From contig NZ_FOZI01000001.1 in the NCBI RefSeq assembly GCF_900114495.1, positions 825,469 to 889,468 of the forward strand: a stretch of DNA of 64,000 bases. The letters run 5' to 3'. Below the pieces are notes generated by a model that worked only from the letters and a program-made list of their open reading frames with translations, had not been told where the DNA came from and did not search any database. Shown piece by piece: positions 25,537-34,367 of the stretch. This stretch comes from Dyella sp. OK004 (GTDB lineage: Bacteria; Pseudomonadota; Gammaproteobacteria; Xanthomonadales; Rhodanobacteraceae). The position numbers were made by a program, and so were the translations under genes. Positions within the stretch are counted from its first letter, which is position 1. Each line of letters opens with the position of its first letter.

Positions 25537-28203
25537 TTAAAGCCAACGCCCGTAGCGGCGGATGTAGATCAGCTTCACCAGCTGGGTCAGCACGCAATAC
25601 GTCAGCACCGTGGCAGCCAGCCATACGTAGTACACGCCGGGCAGTGGCTCCATGCCGATCTTCGCGCCGAGCCCGCTATAGGGCACCAGCATGCCGATGA
25701 TGATGATCGCGGTAGTCAGCGCCAGCACCGGCGCCGCCGCCACGCTCTGCAGGAACGGGATGCGCTTGGTGCGGATCATGTGCACGATCAGCGTCTGCGT
25801 AAGCAGGCTTTCCACAAACCAGCCGGACTGGAAGAACGACTGGTGACCCGTGCTGTTGGCGCCGAACAGGTACCACAGCAGCAGGAAGGTGGTGATGTCG
25901 AAGATGGAGCTCACCGGGCCGATCCACACCATGAAACGGCCAATGTCGCTGGCGTCCCATTTGCGCGGCTTGCGCAGATAGTCATCGTCCATGCGGTCGA
26001 ACGGAATCGACAGCTGCGAGATGTCGTACAACAGGTTCAGCACCAGGATCTGCAGCGGCAGCATCGGCAGGAACGGCAGGAATGCGCTCGCCACCAGCAC
26101 CGAGAACATGTTGCCGAAGTTGGAGCTGGCGGTCATCTTGATGTACTTGATGATGTTGCCGAAGGTGATGCGGCCTTCGATCACACCCTCCTCCAGCACC
26201 ATCAGATTCTTTTCGAGCAGGATGATGTCCGCCGACTCCTTGGCGATGTCGGTGGCGGTATCCACCGAGATGCCGACGTCGGCTTCGCGCAGTGCGGGCG
26301 CATCGTTGATGCCGTCGCCGAGGAAGCCCACGGTGTGGCCCTGGCGCTGTAGCGACTTCACCACGCGCGCCTTCTGCAGCGGCGACATCTTGGCGAACAC
26401 GGTGGTGCGCTTGACCAGCACGTCCAGCTCTTCGTCGCTCAGCGGCTCGATGTGCTTGCCTTGTGCGGAATGCTCCACGTCCAGGCCTACCTCGCGGCAG
26501 ATCTTGCGCGTCACCGCTTCGTTGTCGCCGGTGATCACCTTCACTTCCACGCCGTGGTGGTGGAGTGCGGCAATCGCGGTGGCGGCCGAGTCCTTCGGCG
26601 GATCGAGGAAGGCCAGGCAGCCGATCGCGGTCAGCCCGCTTTCGTCGGCCACGCCGTAGGCACGGCCGGCCGGCGGCTGATGCTTGATCGCCACGACCAG
26701 CACGCGCAGACCGTCTTCATTGAGGCCGCGCGTCATCGCCTTGATGTCGGCGCGCTGCGCGTCGGTCATCGGCAGGATCTCGTCACCGGCCTTGGCGTAG
26801 TCGCAGATCGACAGCATTTCCTCGACTGCACCCTTGCACACCAGCAGATCGTTGCCGTCGCCGTTACCCAGCACCACCGACATACGGCGGCGCTGGAAGT
26901 CGAACGGGATCTCGTCGACGATGCGGTAGTGCGCGGCCGCCTGCTCCAGGTCGCGATGCTCCAGCACCGCCTTGTCCATCAGGTTCTTCAGGCCGGTCTG
27001 GAAGCGGCTGTTGAGGTAGCCGTACTCCAGTGCTTCATCCGACTCCTCGCCGTACAGATCGAGGTGGCGTTCCAGCACGATCTTGTCCAGCGTCAGTGTG
27101 CCGGTCTTGTCGGTGCACAACACGTCCATCGCGCCGAAGTTCTGGATCGCGTTGAGGCGCTTCACCACCACCTTGCGCTTGGACATCGCCAAGGCGCCCT
27201 TGGCGAGGTTGGCGGTGACGATCAGCGGCAACATCTCCGGCGTAAGGCCCACCGCCACGGAAAGTGCGAACAGGAACGCCTGCAGCCAGTCGTGCTTGTC
27301 GAGGCCGTTGATCAGGAAAACGATAGGCACCATCACCGCCATGAAGCGGATCAGCAGCCAACTGACGCTGTTCACGCCGCGGTCGAAGCTGGTCTGCACG
27401 CGCTGACCGACGATGGTGCGCGCCAGCGAGCCGAGATAGCTGCGCGAGCCGGTCGCCACCACCACAGCACTGGCAGTACCGCTGACCACGTTGGTGCCCA
27501 TGTAGCAGACAGTGGGCAGGTCCAGCGGATTGTCCAGCGCGTTGTGCGCGCTTTCGTCACTGGTCTGCGCTGGCGTCGGTGCGGACTTCTCCACCGGCAG
27601 CGATTCGCCGGTGAGGATGGCCTGGCTGATGAACAGGTCCTTCGCGCTGAACAGACGCAGATCAGCCGGCACCATGTCGCCCGCGGCGAGGTGCACGATG
27701 TCGCCCGCGACCAGCTCGCCTACCGGCACCTCGATGCGCTCGCTATGGCCGTCCGAAGCACGGCGCGTCACCGTGGCGGTATTGCGCACCATCGCCTTGA
27801 GCTTCTCGGCGGCCTTCGAGGAACGGTACTCCTGGGTAAAGCTCAGCAGCACGCTGATGCTCACCATCACCGCGATGATGATCGGCCCGGTGAGGTCCTC
27901 GCCATCCGTGAACAACTGCACGGCGGCCAGCACCAACAACACGATGATGAAGGGGTTCTTGAATGCACGCAGCAGCTGGTACGACCAGTGCGGCGGCTTC
28001 TCGTGCGACACCTCGTTGATGCCGTCGCGGTCCAGCCGCTCAGCGATCTGCTCTTCATTGAGGCCGGCGGCACTCGTATCCAACGCGGCGAACAAGGCCT
28101 CGTTGTGGCGGAACGCTTCCATGGCAACGGAGACGCGAACCGGTGCGGCTGCGCCTTTGCCGGCCGTCTTGCTGGCGACGGTCTGGGTGGAATGCTTGAT
28201 CAT
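25537..28203 (-). CDS. mgtA: Mg2+-importing P-type ATPase MgtA
   Basis: An 888-residue P3B-type ATPase. The phosphorylated Asp365 lies in CTDKTGTLTL. The actuator-domain motif LTGESLPVEK, the TGDN of the hinge (VITGDNEAV) and the GDGINDAPALREADVGIS motif are intact. N-terminal helices and the C-terminal helical bundle (from about residue 690) give the usual ten membrane segments. Family members import Mg2+ at low external magnesium and are induced by PhoPQ and by leader-mediated control. Here a structured 164-bp region and a small ORF lie directly upstream on the same strand. Confidence 0.96.
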   Translation of the reverse strand: MIKHSTQTVASKTAGKGAAAPVRVSVAMEAFRHNEALFAALDTSAAGLNEEQIAERLDRDGINEVSHEKPPHWSYQLLRAFKNPFIIVLLVLAAVQLFTDGEDLTGPIIIAVMVSISVLLSFTQEYRSSKAAEKLKAMVRNTATVTRRASDGHSERIEVPVGELVAGDIVHLAAGDMVPADLRLFSAKDLFISQAILTGESLPVEKSAPTPAQTSDESAHNALDNPLDLPTVCYMGTNVVSGTASAVVVATGSRSYLGSLARTIVGQRVQTSFDRGVNSVSWLLIRFMAVMVPIVFLINGLDKHDWLQAFLFALSVAVGLTPEMLPLIVTANLAKGALAMSKRKVVVKRLNAIQNFGAMDVLCTDKTGTLTLDKIVLERHLDLYGEESDEALEYGYLNSRFQTGLKNLMDKAVLEHRDLEQAAAHYRIVDEIPFDFQRRRMSVVLGNGDGNDLLVCKGAVEEMLSICDYAKAGDEILPMTDAQRADIKAMTRGLNEDGLRVLVVAIKHQPPAGRAYGVADESGLTAIGCLAFLDPPKDSAATAIAALHHHGVEVKVITGDNEAVTRKICREVGLDVEHSAQGKHIEPLSDEELDVLVKRTTVFAKMSPLQKARVVKSLQRQGHTVGFLGDGINDAPALREADVGISVDTATDIAKESADIILLEKNLMVLEEGVIEGRITFGNIIKYIKMTASSNFGNMFSVLVASAFLPFLPMLPLQILVLNLLYDISQLSIPFDRMDDDYLRKPRKWDASDIGRFMVWIGPVSSIFDITTFLLLWYLFGANSTGHQSFFQSGWFVESLLTQTLIVHMIRTKRIPFLQSVAAAPVLALTTAIIIIGMLVPYSGLGAKIGMEPLPGVYYVWLAATVLTYCVLTQLVKLIYIRRYGRWL

Positions 28204-28367
28204 GACTCGCTTCCGTGGATTTCCTGGTACTGGGGCAGATCAGCGAGTCGGCGGGCCTCGCCCGCGTGCACTGACGCCTTGCTACGACCGCACTTGCGGT
28301 CCACACCAGGGCACTGGCGGGGGCCATCCCTTGCGGGGCGCAGCCTTGCTGATCGCTGATGTCGACA
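28204..28367 (-). promoter_or_regulatory. Structured leader region of mgtA
   Basis: Between the small ORF and mgtA lie hairpins GCGGGC-CTC-GCCCGC (28251-28265) and GACCGCA-CT-TGCGGTC (28286-28301), and a perfect 16-bp palindrome CTGATGTCGACATCAG (28356-28371) that overlaps the small ORF's stop. mgtA leaders in enterobacteria sense Mg2+ and proline translation; similar control here is inference only. Confidence 0.4.
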
Positions 28368-28610
28368 TCAGTGACTAGATACCAGCTGCAGATGACCGCG
28401 TGCTTGCGACGCGGCATGGTCATGCCAATGCGCGACCGGGCGGCCACGGGCCGGGTCGGCGTTCCAGTGCATGTCGATCACGTTATTCGGCACCGGCTTC
28501 ACCAGCGGCTCGGGCACGGTGATGGTCCAGGAACGACGGGAAGCATCACGGCGGCCCAATAGAGCACGACCCGCGGTGCGCAGACGGAAAAAATCGCGAA
28601 GGAGCTTCAT
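28368..28610 (-). CDS. Small ORF upstream of mgtA (80 aa)
   Basis: An 80-codon frame with a good Shine-Dalgarno (GAGGAG eight bases before the ATG) starting MKLLRDFFRLRTAGRALLGR. It then has a Pro-rich stretch TVPEPLVKPVPNN and a His/Trp-rich end (AHWHDHAASQARGH). It resembles no family I know. Its position 165 bp upstream of mgtA on the same strand suggests either a leader gene whose translation influences mgtA, or a small cofactor. Between it and the repeat element at 28951 nothing further is recognised. Confidence 0.45.
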   Translation of the reverse strand: MKLLRDFFRLRTAGRALLGRRDASRRSWTITVPEPLVKPVPNNVIDMHWNADPARGRPVAHWHDHAASQARGHLQLVSSH

Positions 28611-28950
28611 AGCCCATCTCCTCGTAACGGCGCCGTTGGCAGCCGTCAGGAGTGGGCCGGTCTTCCCTAGTCTAGGAAAGCACCAGCCGACCGCAGGCGG
28701 TCGCCGCAGGCAATCAGCTTGTTATGCAATGCCGGCACCCGATGCTCGCGGATGTCGACGTTGCGACTAGGGTAAACGTCCATATGCCTTGGTTTGGTCG
28801 GACAGGGATGCCACGGGACGCAGCGCGCCGAGTGGCGCGCGCATTGTCTTGCTGCATTGCGGGAGTGTCAACCCAAAGCGACTGAATTGGGTGACGAAAG
28901 TTTTTGCGGGAAGTGTTGTTGGTGAACCCAACTTCTCAAGGCAACGCGAT

Positions 28951-29352
28951 CCCAAGCACCCACCCCTCACCCCAACCCTCTCCCCAGAGGGGAGAGGGAG
29001 CAGTTGCTCCGAAAGGCGATGCGTAAGCGAGCCCGTGACGGGTCCCCTGTGGAGCGGTGAGGGTTGGACGATCAGGCCCCGAAGGGGGCGTCGGCAGGGA
29101 TGCCGATGCCTTTTCGACAGGACATGGATGTCCTGTCGAAAAGCCCGGCCAACCCTCACGAACCCGCAGGCGAAGCCGGAGGGCGCGTAAGAGGGGTGCC
29201 CTTCTCTTTGGTTACTTTCTCTTGGGCAAACAAGAGAAAGTGACTCGGACCGCGGCAGCGGTTCGAAAGCCCGCGGCAGGCGAGCCCGGCCGCGACAACG
29301 CGACCATCGAAGCGACAACGCCACTGGATTCCGGCCTACGCCGGAATGACGA
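28951..29352. repeat. Dispersed structured repeat, copy A
   Basis: A ~400-bp intergenic element made of successive hairpins. It holds CCTCTCCCC/GGGGAGAGG near 28976, an 11-bp outer stem GTGAGGGTTGG (29057-29067) with CCAACCCTCAC (29149-29159), and inside that GGCGTCGGCA/TGCCGATGCC (29087-29110) and a 15-bp stem TTTTCGACAGGACAT/ATGTCCTGTCGAAAA (29111-29142). Then follow GTTACTTTCTCTT/AAGAGAAAGTGAC (29211-29244), ACCGC-GGCA-GCGGT (29249-29262) and a final CCGG-type hairpin. Related copies lie near 49579, 59000 and 61411. It sits after ctaB and before the mgtA leader. Confidence 0.92.
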
Positions 29353-29385
29353 ATGCCAACCCAAAGTTGGATACGACAACCGACC

Positions 29386-30288
29386 TCAAACCGCGCGCTG
29401 AAACGCCAACCCCTGCTGCACCAACGGCTCCACCACCCAGTGGTCCACCAACAGAAAAGCAAACAACGCCATCAAATACACGATGGAATAATTGAACACC
29501 TTCATCGCAAACAACTCATCCGGCGGATTGAGCAACCGGATCGCGTAATAAAGAAAGCCCGCGCCAAGCACCACCGCCCCACCGAGATAAACCATCCCGC
29601 TATAACCCGTGAGTGCCGGCAACAAGGTCACCAGCACCAGCAGGATCGTGTAGAACAACACATGCCAGCGCGTGTACACCACGCCATGCGTCACCGGCAA
29701 CATCGGCACCTGCGCACGCGAGTAATCGTCGCGACGGAAAATCGCCAGCGCCCAGAAATGCGGCGGCGTCCACACGAAGATGATCAGGCATAGCTGCAAC
29801 GCGAACGCGTGCATCTCTCCGGTCACCGAAGTCCAGCCGAGCACCGGCGGAATCGCACCAGCGAGGCCGCCGATCACAATGTTCTGCGGCGTCGCGCGCT
29901 TGAGGTAGGCGGTATAGACCACCGCATAGCCGATCAGCCCGCCGAAGGTAAGCAACGCGGTCAGCGGGTTCACCAGGAACACCAGCACCAGCATGGAAAC
30001 GACGCCCAGCACCAACGCGAAAGTCATCACTTGATTCGGCGTGAGATGCCCAGTGGCTAGCGGCCGATGAGCAGTACGCGCCATCAGCTTGTCGATACGC
30101 TGATCGATCAGATGATTGAACGCCGCCGCCGAAGCCGACGCCAGCCAGATGCCCAGCGTGCCAAACACCAATGCACGCCACGGCGGGATGCCCGGCACGG
30201 CGAGGAACATGCCGATCACGGCGCAAAACACCAGCAGCGCCACCACGCGCGGCTTGGTCAATTCCAGGTATTCGTTGAAACGGCTCAT
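29386..30288 (-). CDS. ctaB: Protoheme IX farnesyltransferase (heme O synthase)
   Basis: A 300-residue UbiA-family membrane prenyltransferase that adds a farnesyl group to heme b to make heme O for the cytochrome oxidase. The prenyl diphosphate/Mg2+ motif [20 protein letters not shown] is present near residues 63-82, with the second Asp-containing loop later and about nine hydrophobic segments. The start at 30288 overlaps the stop of ctaA (ATGA), which indicates coupled translation; the upstream-open frame merely runs through ctaA and is rejected. The partner enzyme CtaA acts next in heme A synthesis. Confidence 0.95.
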   Translation of the reverse strand: MSRFNEYLELTKPRVVALLVFCAVIGMFLAVPGIPPWRALVFGTLGIWLASASAAAFNHLIDQRIDKLMARTAHRPLATGHLTPNQVMTFALVLGVVSMLVLVFLVNPLTALLTFGGLIGYAVVYTAYLKRATPQNIVIGGLAGAIPPVLGWTSVTGEMHAFALQLCLIIFVWTPPHFWALAIFRRDDYSRAQVPMLPVTHGVVYTRWHVLFYTILLVLVTLLPALTGYSGMVYLGGAVVLGAGFLYYAIRLLNPPDELFAMKVFNYSIVYLMALFAFLLVDHWVVEPLVQQGLAFQRAV

Positions 30289-31454
30289 ACGGGTCGTCCC
30301 AGGTTCTGGAACATGGTGTCGCTCGGTTTGCGCTGCGTGCGCGCCAGGGTGGCCAGCAATACAAACAACAGCAGTGCCGCCACACCGTTGTGCAGCGTCG
30401 CCACCGGTAGCGGCAGGCCGAAATGCACGTTGCTCACGCCGAGCAGTACCTGGCACACCAGCACCACCGCAATGGAGAATCCGAAACCACGCAGCCCGCG
30501 ACGCGACACCTTGTGCGCCAGCCAGGCGAGATAGCAGAACACCACCAGCGCGCCGATGCGGTGCGCGATCTGGATCGCGCTGCGCGCGGCCATATCGAGT
30601 ACGCCGCCTTCGTAGTTCACACCGATGCCGCGCCACAGCACGAAGCCTTCCTTGAAATCGGTCGGCGGCATCCATTGGCCCAGGCATTTGGGGAAATCCG
30701 TGCCGCAGGCCAGCGCGGCGTAGTTGGCGGACGTCCATCCGCCCAAAGCGATCTGCGCGATCAACAGCACGATACCGATCGCTACCAGGCGACGCAGCGC
30801 AGCGTGACTATCGCTTTGTGCGCCGACGCCCGCAAAACGCATCGCTGCGTAAGCGAGCAATGCGAATGTAGTGATGCCGCCCAGCAGATGGCCCATCACC
30901 ACGATGGGCTTCAGCAACAGGGTGACCGTCCACATGCCGAGCATGGCCTGGAAGATGATCACCGCCAGCGCGAGCACGCTGATGCGCCACGCGCCGGGGC
31001 GATCCAGCCCGATGGCAGCCAACAATGGCAAACCGATGGCGAAGGCTGACAGCACCGACGACCACATGTGCTCGCCATGCATATAGAAGCTGATGCCGCC
31101 AGCCGCGAAGATCGCGCCGAGAATCACCGCATAGCGCGCCCACGGGCGCCGCCAGCTTGCGATCAGCGCCAAGGCCAGCACCAGCACACCTAACGTGCCG
31201 GCGAGGAAGCGATGCACCTGTTCGCGCCAGGCCTTATGCGTTTCGAACGGGCGATCGGGAAAGGCCTGGTTGGCCTGGGCGATTTCATGCTGGTGTTCCG
31301 GCCAGCTGACCTTGCCGTAGCAGGTCGGCCAGTCCGGGCAGGACAGACCGGCGTTGGACAGGCGCACGAAGGCGCCGAACATCACCACGCCGAACGCGAA
31401 CACAGCGGCGAGCAGCGCCAGGCCGCGCAGGATTTTCACGGAACGGGACGACAT
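30285..31454 (-). CDS. ctaA: Heme A synthase (COX15/CtaA family)
   Basis: A 389-residue integral membrane oxygenase that converts heme O to heme A. Family marks are the N-terminal [22 protein letters not shown], the heme-binding histidines in [19 protein letters not shown] and in the C-terminal half ([27 protein letters not shown]), and eight hydrophobic segments. It overlaps ctaB by four bases downstream and shares its start region with the SCO-like gene upstream (TGATG), so the four assembly genes form one tight operon. Confidence 0.95.
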   Translation of the reverse strand: MSSRSVKILRGLALLAAVFAFGVVMFGAFVRLSNAGLSCPDWPTCYGKVSWPEHQHEIAQANQAFPDRPFETHKAWREQVHRFLAGTLGVLVLALALIASWRRPWARYAVILGAIFAAGGISFYMHGEHMWSSVLSAFAIGLPLLAAIGLDRPGAWRISVLALAVIIFQAMLGMWTVTLLLKPIVVMGHLLGGITTFALLAYAAMRFAGVGAQSDSHAALRRLVAIGIVLLIAQIALGGWTSANYAALACGTDFPKCLGQWMPPTDFKEGFVLWRGIGVNYEGGVLDMAARSAIQIAHRIGALVVFCYLAWLAHKVSRRGLRGFGFSIAVVLVCQVLLGVSNVHFGLPLPVATLHNGVAALLLFVLLATLARTQRKPSDTMFQNLGRPV

Positions 31455-32023
31455 CAGCGGATCACCTTCTGCAGATCCTTGCGCAGACCGGTCGGATCGA
31501 AGCCGGCAGGATACAAGGCCAGCGCGGTGCCGTTGGATTCGACCAGCAGCGCGCTCACGCTGTCCGGCGTGGCCGGGCGCCAGTTGGCGAGTTTGCCGTC
31601 GCTGTCGTTGCCGATCTGCCAGAAGGTTTTCATGCCGTCACTGTCGGCATCGGCAGGCGGCGTGCCGATGAACAGCAGGCGCAGGCGCGGTGCGTTGCGA
31701 TTGAGCGTGATACGGGCGGCGGCCATCTTGGTCAGCGTATCCATACACTGCTTGGCGCAACCCGGACCCGGCAGCGCGATCAGGGTGAGCTTCGGTTCGG
31801 CGGCACGCCAAGTCCAGGTTTGGCCGTCCGCCGTCTGCACCCGCAGATTTTCGTCCGCGAAGTTGCGCTGCGGCATGATCGGTTCGCCATAGGCTTTGCC
31901 GGTCGGCTGCCAGCCGCTGAAAGTCAGCAGCCCGGCGGCGATGATCGGCGCGGCAAACACCGCCATGATCAAAAGAAGTTTCATGCGGCTACTGCGTTGT
32001 GCCGCGCTGGCTGGCTGGGTCAT
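31454..32023 (-). CDS. SCO-like cytochrome oxidase assembly protein, membrane anchored
   Basis: A 189-residue protein with one N-terminal membrane anchor (MKLLLIMAVFAAPIIAAGLL, about residues 14-34) and a thioredoxin-like periplasmic domain. The segment LPGPGCAKQCMDTLTKM contains a CxxxC copper-binding-type pair, as in SCO/SenC proteins that load the CuA site. A conserved distal His of classic SCO is not obvious to me, so it may be a divergent member. The start at 32023 follows from the hydrophobic anchor and from the 4-bp overlap with the SURF1 stop. Confidence 0.75.
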   Translation of the reverse strand: MTQPASAAQRSSRMKLLLIMAVFAAPIIAAGLLTFSGWQPTGKAYGEPIMPQRNFADENLRVQTADGQTWTWRAAEPKLTLIALPGPGCAKQCMDTLTKMAAARITLNRNAPRLRLLFIGTPPADADSDGMKTFWQIGNDSDGKLANWRPATPDSVSALLVESNGTALALYPAGFDPTGLRKDLQKVIR

Positions 32024-32760
32024 GGCGAGTCCGAGGCTTTCGGTTTGCGCCTGCGATGCAGGATGAAAAACATCACCACCGCCACAACGGCGAAGGTGAA
32101 CCATTGGAAGGCATAGGCCCGGTGTCGCGCCGGCGGCATCGAACTGAAGTCGGGCGTGTGCTCGCGCACGTAGATCGCGGCAGGATCGGCATCGAGCAAC
32201 AGCACGTGCGGATAGAGCAGCGCACCGAGGTCTTTGGACAGTTGTGGCACGTCCAGATAAACCGTGGTCTTGGGCCAGCTCGACTGGCGCGCGAGCGCAT
32301 CACCGCCCATCTCGAAACCCACACCCGGCGGCGGCTGATAGAGACCTTGCAGTTCGCGCTCACCCGTGGGGAGCGGCGGCAGTTGCGGCGCCTGATCCGT
32401 GCCATTGCCTGGCAGAAAGCCCAAGTCGACCAGCAGCAGGCGACTTTGGCCGGACATCCGGAACGGCACGTAGACCTCCACCCCACCGCGCTGATCGTGC
32501 TTGGGGTTGTCGAGCAGATAGATGCGATCGGCGAGGTATTCGCCATGCACTTGCACGTGCGGATAAGCGTCTGCCGTCGACGTATCCACCGCTGCGGCAA
32601 ATTCGCGCACAGGGGCAGTCGCCGACGTGGCATAGCGACGCAGAAGCTGCTCTTTCTCGTTCGCGCGATCGAGCTGCCACACGCCCAAACGCAGGAACAG
32701 CAAGGTTCCGGCCAGCGTCAGCAGCACGGCCCACCAGGCAGGACGCCGCAGCAGGCTCAT
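32020..32760 (-). CDS. SURF1 family cytochrome oxidase biogenesis protein
   Basis: A 246-residue membrane protein with two transmembrane helices at the ends (about 9-27 and 212-232) around a periplasmic domain, the standard SURF1 layout. Conserved features include the N-terminal LGVWQLDRANEKEQLL, the mid-protein LLDNPKHDQRGGVEVYVPF, VDLGFLPG, and the C-terminal HRAYAFQWFTFAVVAVVMFF. SURF1 delivers or inserts heme A in subunit I. It is the first gene of the assembly operon SURF1-SCO-ctaA-ctaB and is divergent from the DUF2909 gene. Confidence 0.93.
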   Translation of the reverse strand: MSLLRRPAWWAVLLTLAGTLLFLRLGVWQLDRANEKEQLLRRYATSATAPVREFAAAVDTSTADAYPHVQVHGEYLADRIYLLDNPKHDQRGGVEVYVPFRMSGQSRLLLVDLGFLPGNGTDQAPQLPPLPTGERELQGLYQPPPGVGFEMGGDALARQSSWPKTTVYLDVPQLSKDLGALLYPHVLLLDADPAAIYVREHTPDFSSMPPARHRAYAFQWFTFAVVAVVMFFILHRRRKPKASDSP

Positions 32761-32819
32761 ACAGAGCCACCACAGGCGAACGCTATACTGCGGATATCGT
32801 CGTCGCTTGGACCAATCAC

Positions 32820-33035
32820 GTGGAAACCATCTACAAATATGCGCTGGTGATCCTGCTGCTGGTGGTGCTGTTCAATCTCGGTCAAGCGCTGTATTTCATG
32901 ATGACCGACAAGGACGGCAGCAAGCGCACGGTATGGGCGTTGACCCGCCGTATCGGACTCTCGCTGCTGCTCATCCTGATGGTCGTGTTCGGCATCTGGA
33001 TGGGCTGGCTGCACCCGCACGGCGTGGGTCAGTAA
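32820..33035 (+). CDS. DUF2909 twin-transmembrane protein
   Basis: A 71-residue protein starting at GTG 32820 (METIYKYALVILLLVVLFNLG), with two transmembrane helices separated by a basic loop (TDKDGSKRTVWALTRRIG). This is the DUF2909 family, habitually found next to SURF1 in proteobacterial oxidase loci and presumed to help assembly. It is read opposite to its neighbours and is convergent with ctaE, with a bidirectional terminator between them. Confidence 0.88.
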   Translation: METIYKYALVILLLVVLFNLGQALYFMMTDKDGSKRTVWALTRRIGLSLLLILMVVFGIWMGWLHPHGVGQ

Positions 33036-33091
33036 TTGTAGCGGGCCGTCAGGCCCAGCGCCTCGCACGCGATGTCGCGGCCAAGGCGCCC

Positions 33092-33168
33092 TTGTAGGGG
33101 CGCACCCTGTGCGCGGAAAAACCTACGAAGCGATGGCCTGAGGTTCGCGCACAGGGTGCGCTCCTACA
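33092..33168. repeat. REP/BIME-like inverted pair, copy 1
   Basis: GTAGGGGCGCACCCTGTGCG (from 33094) and, 30 bp later, its near-inverse CGCGCACAGGGTGCGCTCCT (to 33165) form an inverted pair; each arm also contains an internal GCGCAC..GTGCGC palindrome. The same core GCGCACCCTGTGCGCG recurs at 55727-55834. The layout matches repetitive extragenic palindromes arranged head to head. Confidence 0.8.
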
Positions 33169-33174
33169 GGAACA

Positions 33175-33203
33175 AAAAAGCCCGCCGGAAGGCGGGCTTT
33201 TTG
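33175..33203. terminator. Bidirectional intrinsic terminator
   Basis: AAGCCCGCC-GGAA-GGCGGGCTT flanked by an A run on the left and a T run on the right. It serves the DUF2909 gene (+) and ctaE (-), which converge here. Confidence 0.92.
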
Positions 33204-33221
33204 CTGTGGCGCCCAGGCGCC

Positions 33222-34109
33222 TCAGAGGATGTAGACGAACATGAACAGGCCCAGCCATACCACGTCCACAAAGTGCCAGTACCAGGCCACCGCTTCAAAG
33301 GCGAAGTGGTGTTCCTTGGTGAAATGGCCCTTGGCGCAGCGTAGCCAGATGATCGCCAGCATGATCGTACCCAGCGTCACGTGCATGCCGTGGAAGCCGG
33401 TGAGCATGAAGAACGTTGAACCGTAGACGCCGCTCTGCAGGGTCAGGTTGAGGTCCTTATAGGCCTCGATGTACTCGTGGGCCTGGAAGTACAGGAAGGT
33501 GGCGCCCAGCAGCACGGTCAGGCCCAGGAACACCAGGATCTTGCCGCGATGGCCGGCCTTCAGCGCGTGGTGCGCGATGGTCACGGTGACGCTGGAGCTG
33601 AGCAGGATCAGCGTGTTCAGCAGCGGCAGGCCCCACGGCAGCACCGTCTGGAAATCGCCACCGATCTTGGCTGGGCCGCCACCACCGTTGGCGCCCCATG
33701 CCGCGGCATATTCGCTCCACAGGAACTGATGGGTCAGCACGCCGTGGCCTTCGCCACCCAGCCATGGCACCGAGAACATGCGCGCGTAGAACAGTGCGCC
33801 GAAGAAGGCCGCGAAGAACATCACCTCGGAGAAGATGAACCACATCATGCCCATGCGGAACGAGGTGTCCACCTGGCTGTTGTAGCTGCCGGCAAGTGAT
33901 TCGCGGATCACCGAGCGGAACCAGCCGAAGAACATCAGCAGGATGCCGACGAAACCGATCGTCAGCGCGGTCTTGCCGAAGCCGGCCTCACCGGGCTGCG
34001 CGTTCAGCCAGTGCGCGGCACCGAACACGGTGATGAACATGACGACCGCGGCCACGATCGGCCAATAGCTCTTGGACGGAACGAAATAAGCGCCTTGCTG
34101 ATGACCCAT
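33222..34109 (-). CDS. ctaE: Cytochrome c oxidase subunit III
   Basis: A 295-residue seven-helix subunit III of the aa3-type oxidase. Recognisable parts are the N-terminal AYFVPSKSYWPIV, the long loop with WPPP-type replaced region before TLILLSSSVTVTIAHHALK, QAHEYIEAYKDLNLTLQSGVYGSTFFMLTGFHGMHV with its conserved Glu and His residues, and the C-terminal FEAVAWYWHFVDVVWLGLFMFVYIL. It lies 76 bp after the 43-residue protein gene in the order ctaC-ctaD-small-ctaE. Confidence 0.96.
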   Translation of the reverse strand: MGHQQGAYFVPSKSYWPIVAAVVMFITVFGAAHWLNAQPGEAGFGKTALTIGFVGILLMFFGWFRSVIRESLAGSYNSQVDTSFRMGMMWFIFSEVMFFAAFFGALFYARMFSVPWLGGEGHGVLTHQFLWSEYAAAWGANGGGGPAKIGGDFQTVLPWGLPLLNTLILLSSSVTVTIAHHALKAGHRGKILVFLGLTVLLGATFLYFQAHEYIEAYKDLNLTLQSGVYGSTFFMLTGFHGMHVTLGTIMLAIIWLRCAKGHFTKEHHFAFEAVAWYWHFVDVVWLGLFMFVYIL

Positions 34110-34185
34110 GGTGAAATCCCCGTGGATTTTCTCTTGTTACTTCCACCCCGCCGTACAGCACGGGGAAATGCAAAACATGACTGGC

Positions 34186-34317
34186 TTACCTGACTCGCAG
34201 CGCCTGATAGATCGACAGCAGGAAGATCGCGAAGGCGATGGCACCCACCACCAGGGCGGTGCGCTTCACGCCCTTTCGGCGTGCTTCCTTGATCGAATCC
34301 AGATGTTGCTGAGTCAT
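34186..34317 (-). CDS. 43-residue membrane protein between ctaD and ctaE (oxidase-associated)
   Basis: A short frame beginning MTQQHLDSIKEARRKGVKRT and continuing into one hydrophobic helix (ALVVGAIAFAIFLLSIYQAL), ending RVR. The position between ctaD and ctaE, a basic N-terminal arm and a single helix match the small 'cytochrome oxidase small assembly protein' described in proteobacterial oxidase loci. Codon use is like that of its neighbours. It is 51 bp from the ctaD stop, in the place where cox11/ctaG is often found as well; no ctaG is present here. Confidence 0.8.
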   Translation of the reverse strand: MTQQHLDSIKEARRKGVKRTALVVGAIAFAIFLLSIYQALRVR

Positions 34318-34367
34318 GGAACGCAGTTTCCGGATGCTCCGGCCCGGGCCGGAGCATCTTTCATTGA

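Noticed and set aside
28767-29462. Long reverse-strand open frame through repeat copy A (and similar frames at 59016-59687 and 61426-61854)
   Set aside because: All are read through the dispersed hairpin repeat and share Arg/Ser/Pro-rich sequence only because the DNA repeats; there is no ribosome binding site, and the base changes follow stem pairing rather than codons.
29386-30738. 450-residue N-terminally extended version of CtaB
   Set aside because: The first 150 codons run out of frame through ctaA; the ATG at 30288 overlapping the ctaA stop gives a normal-length CtaB.
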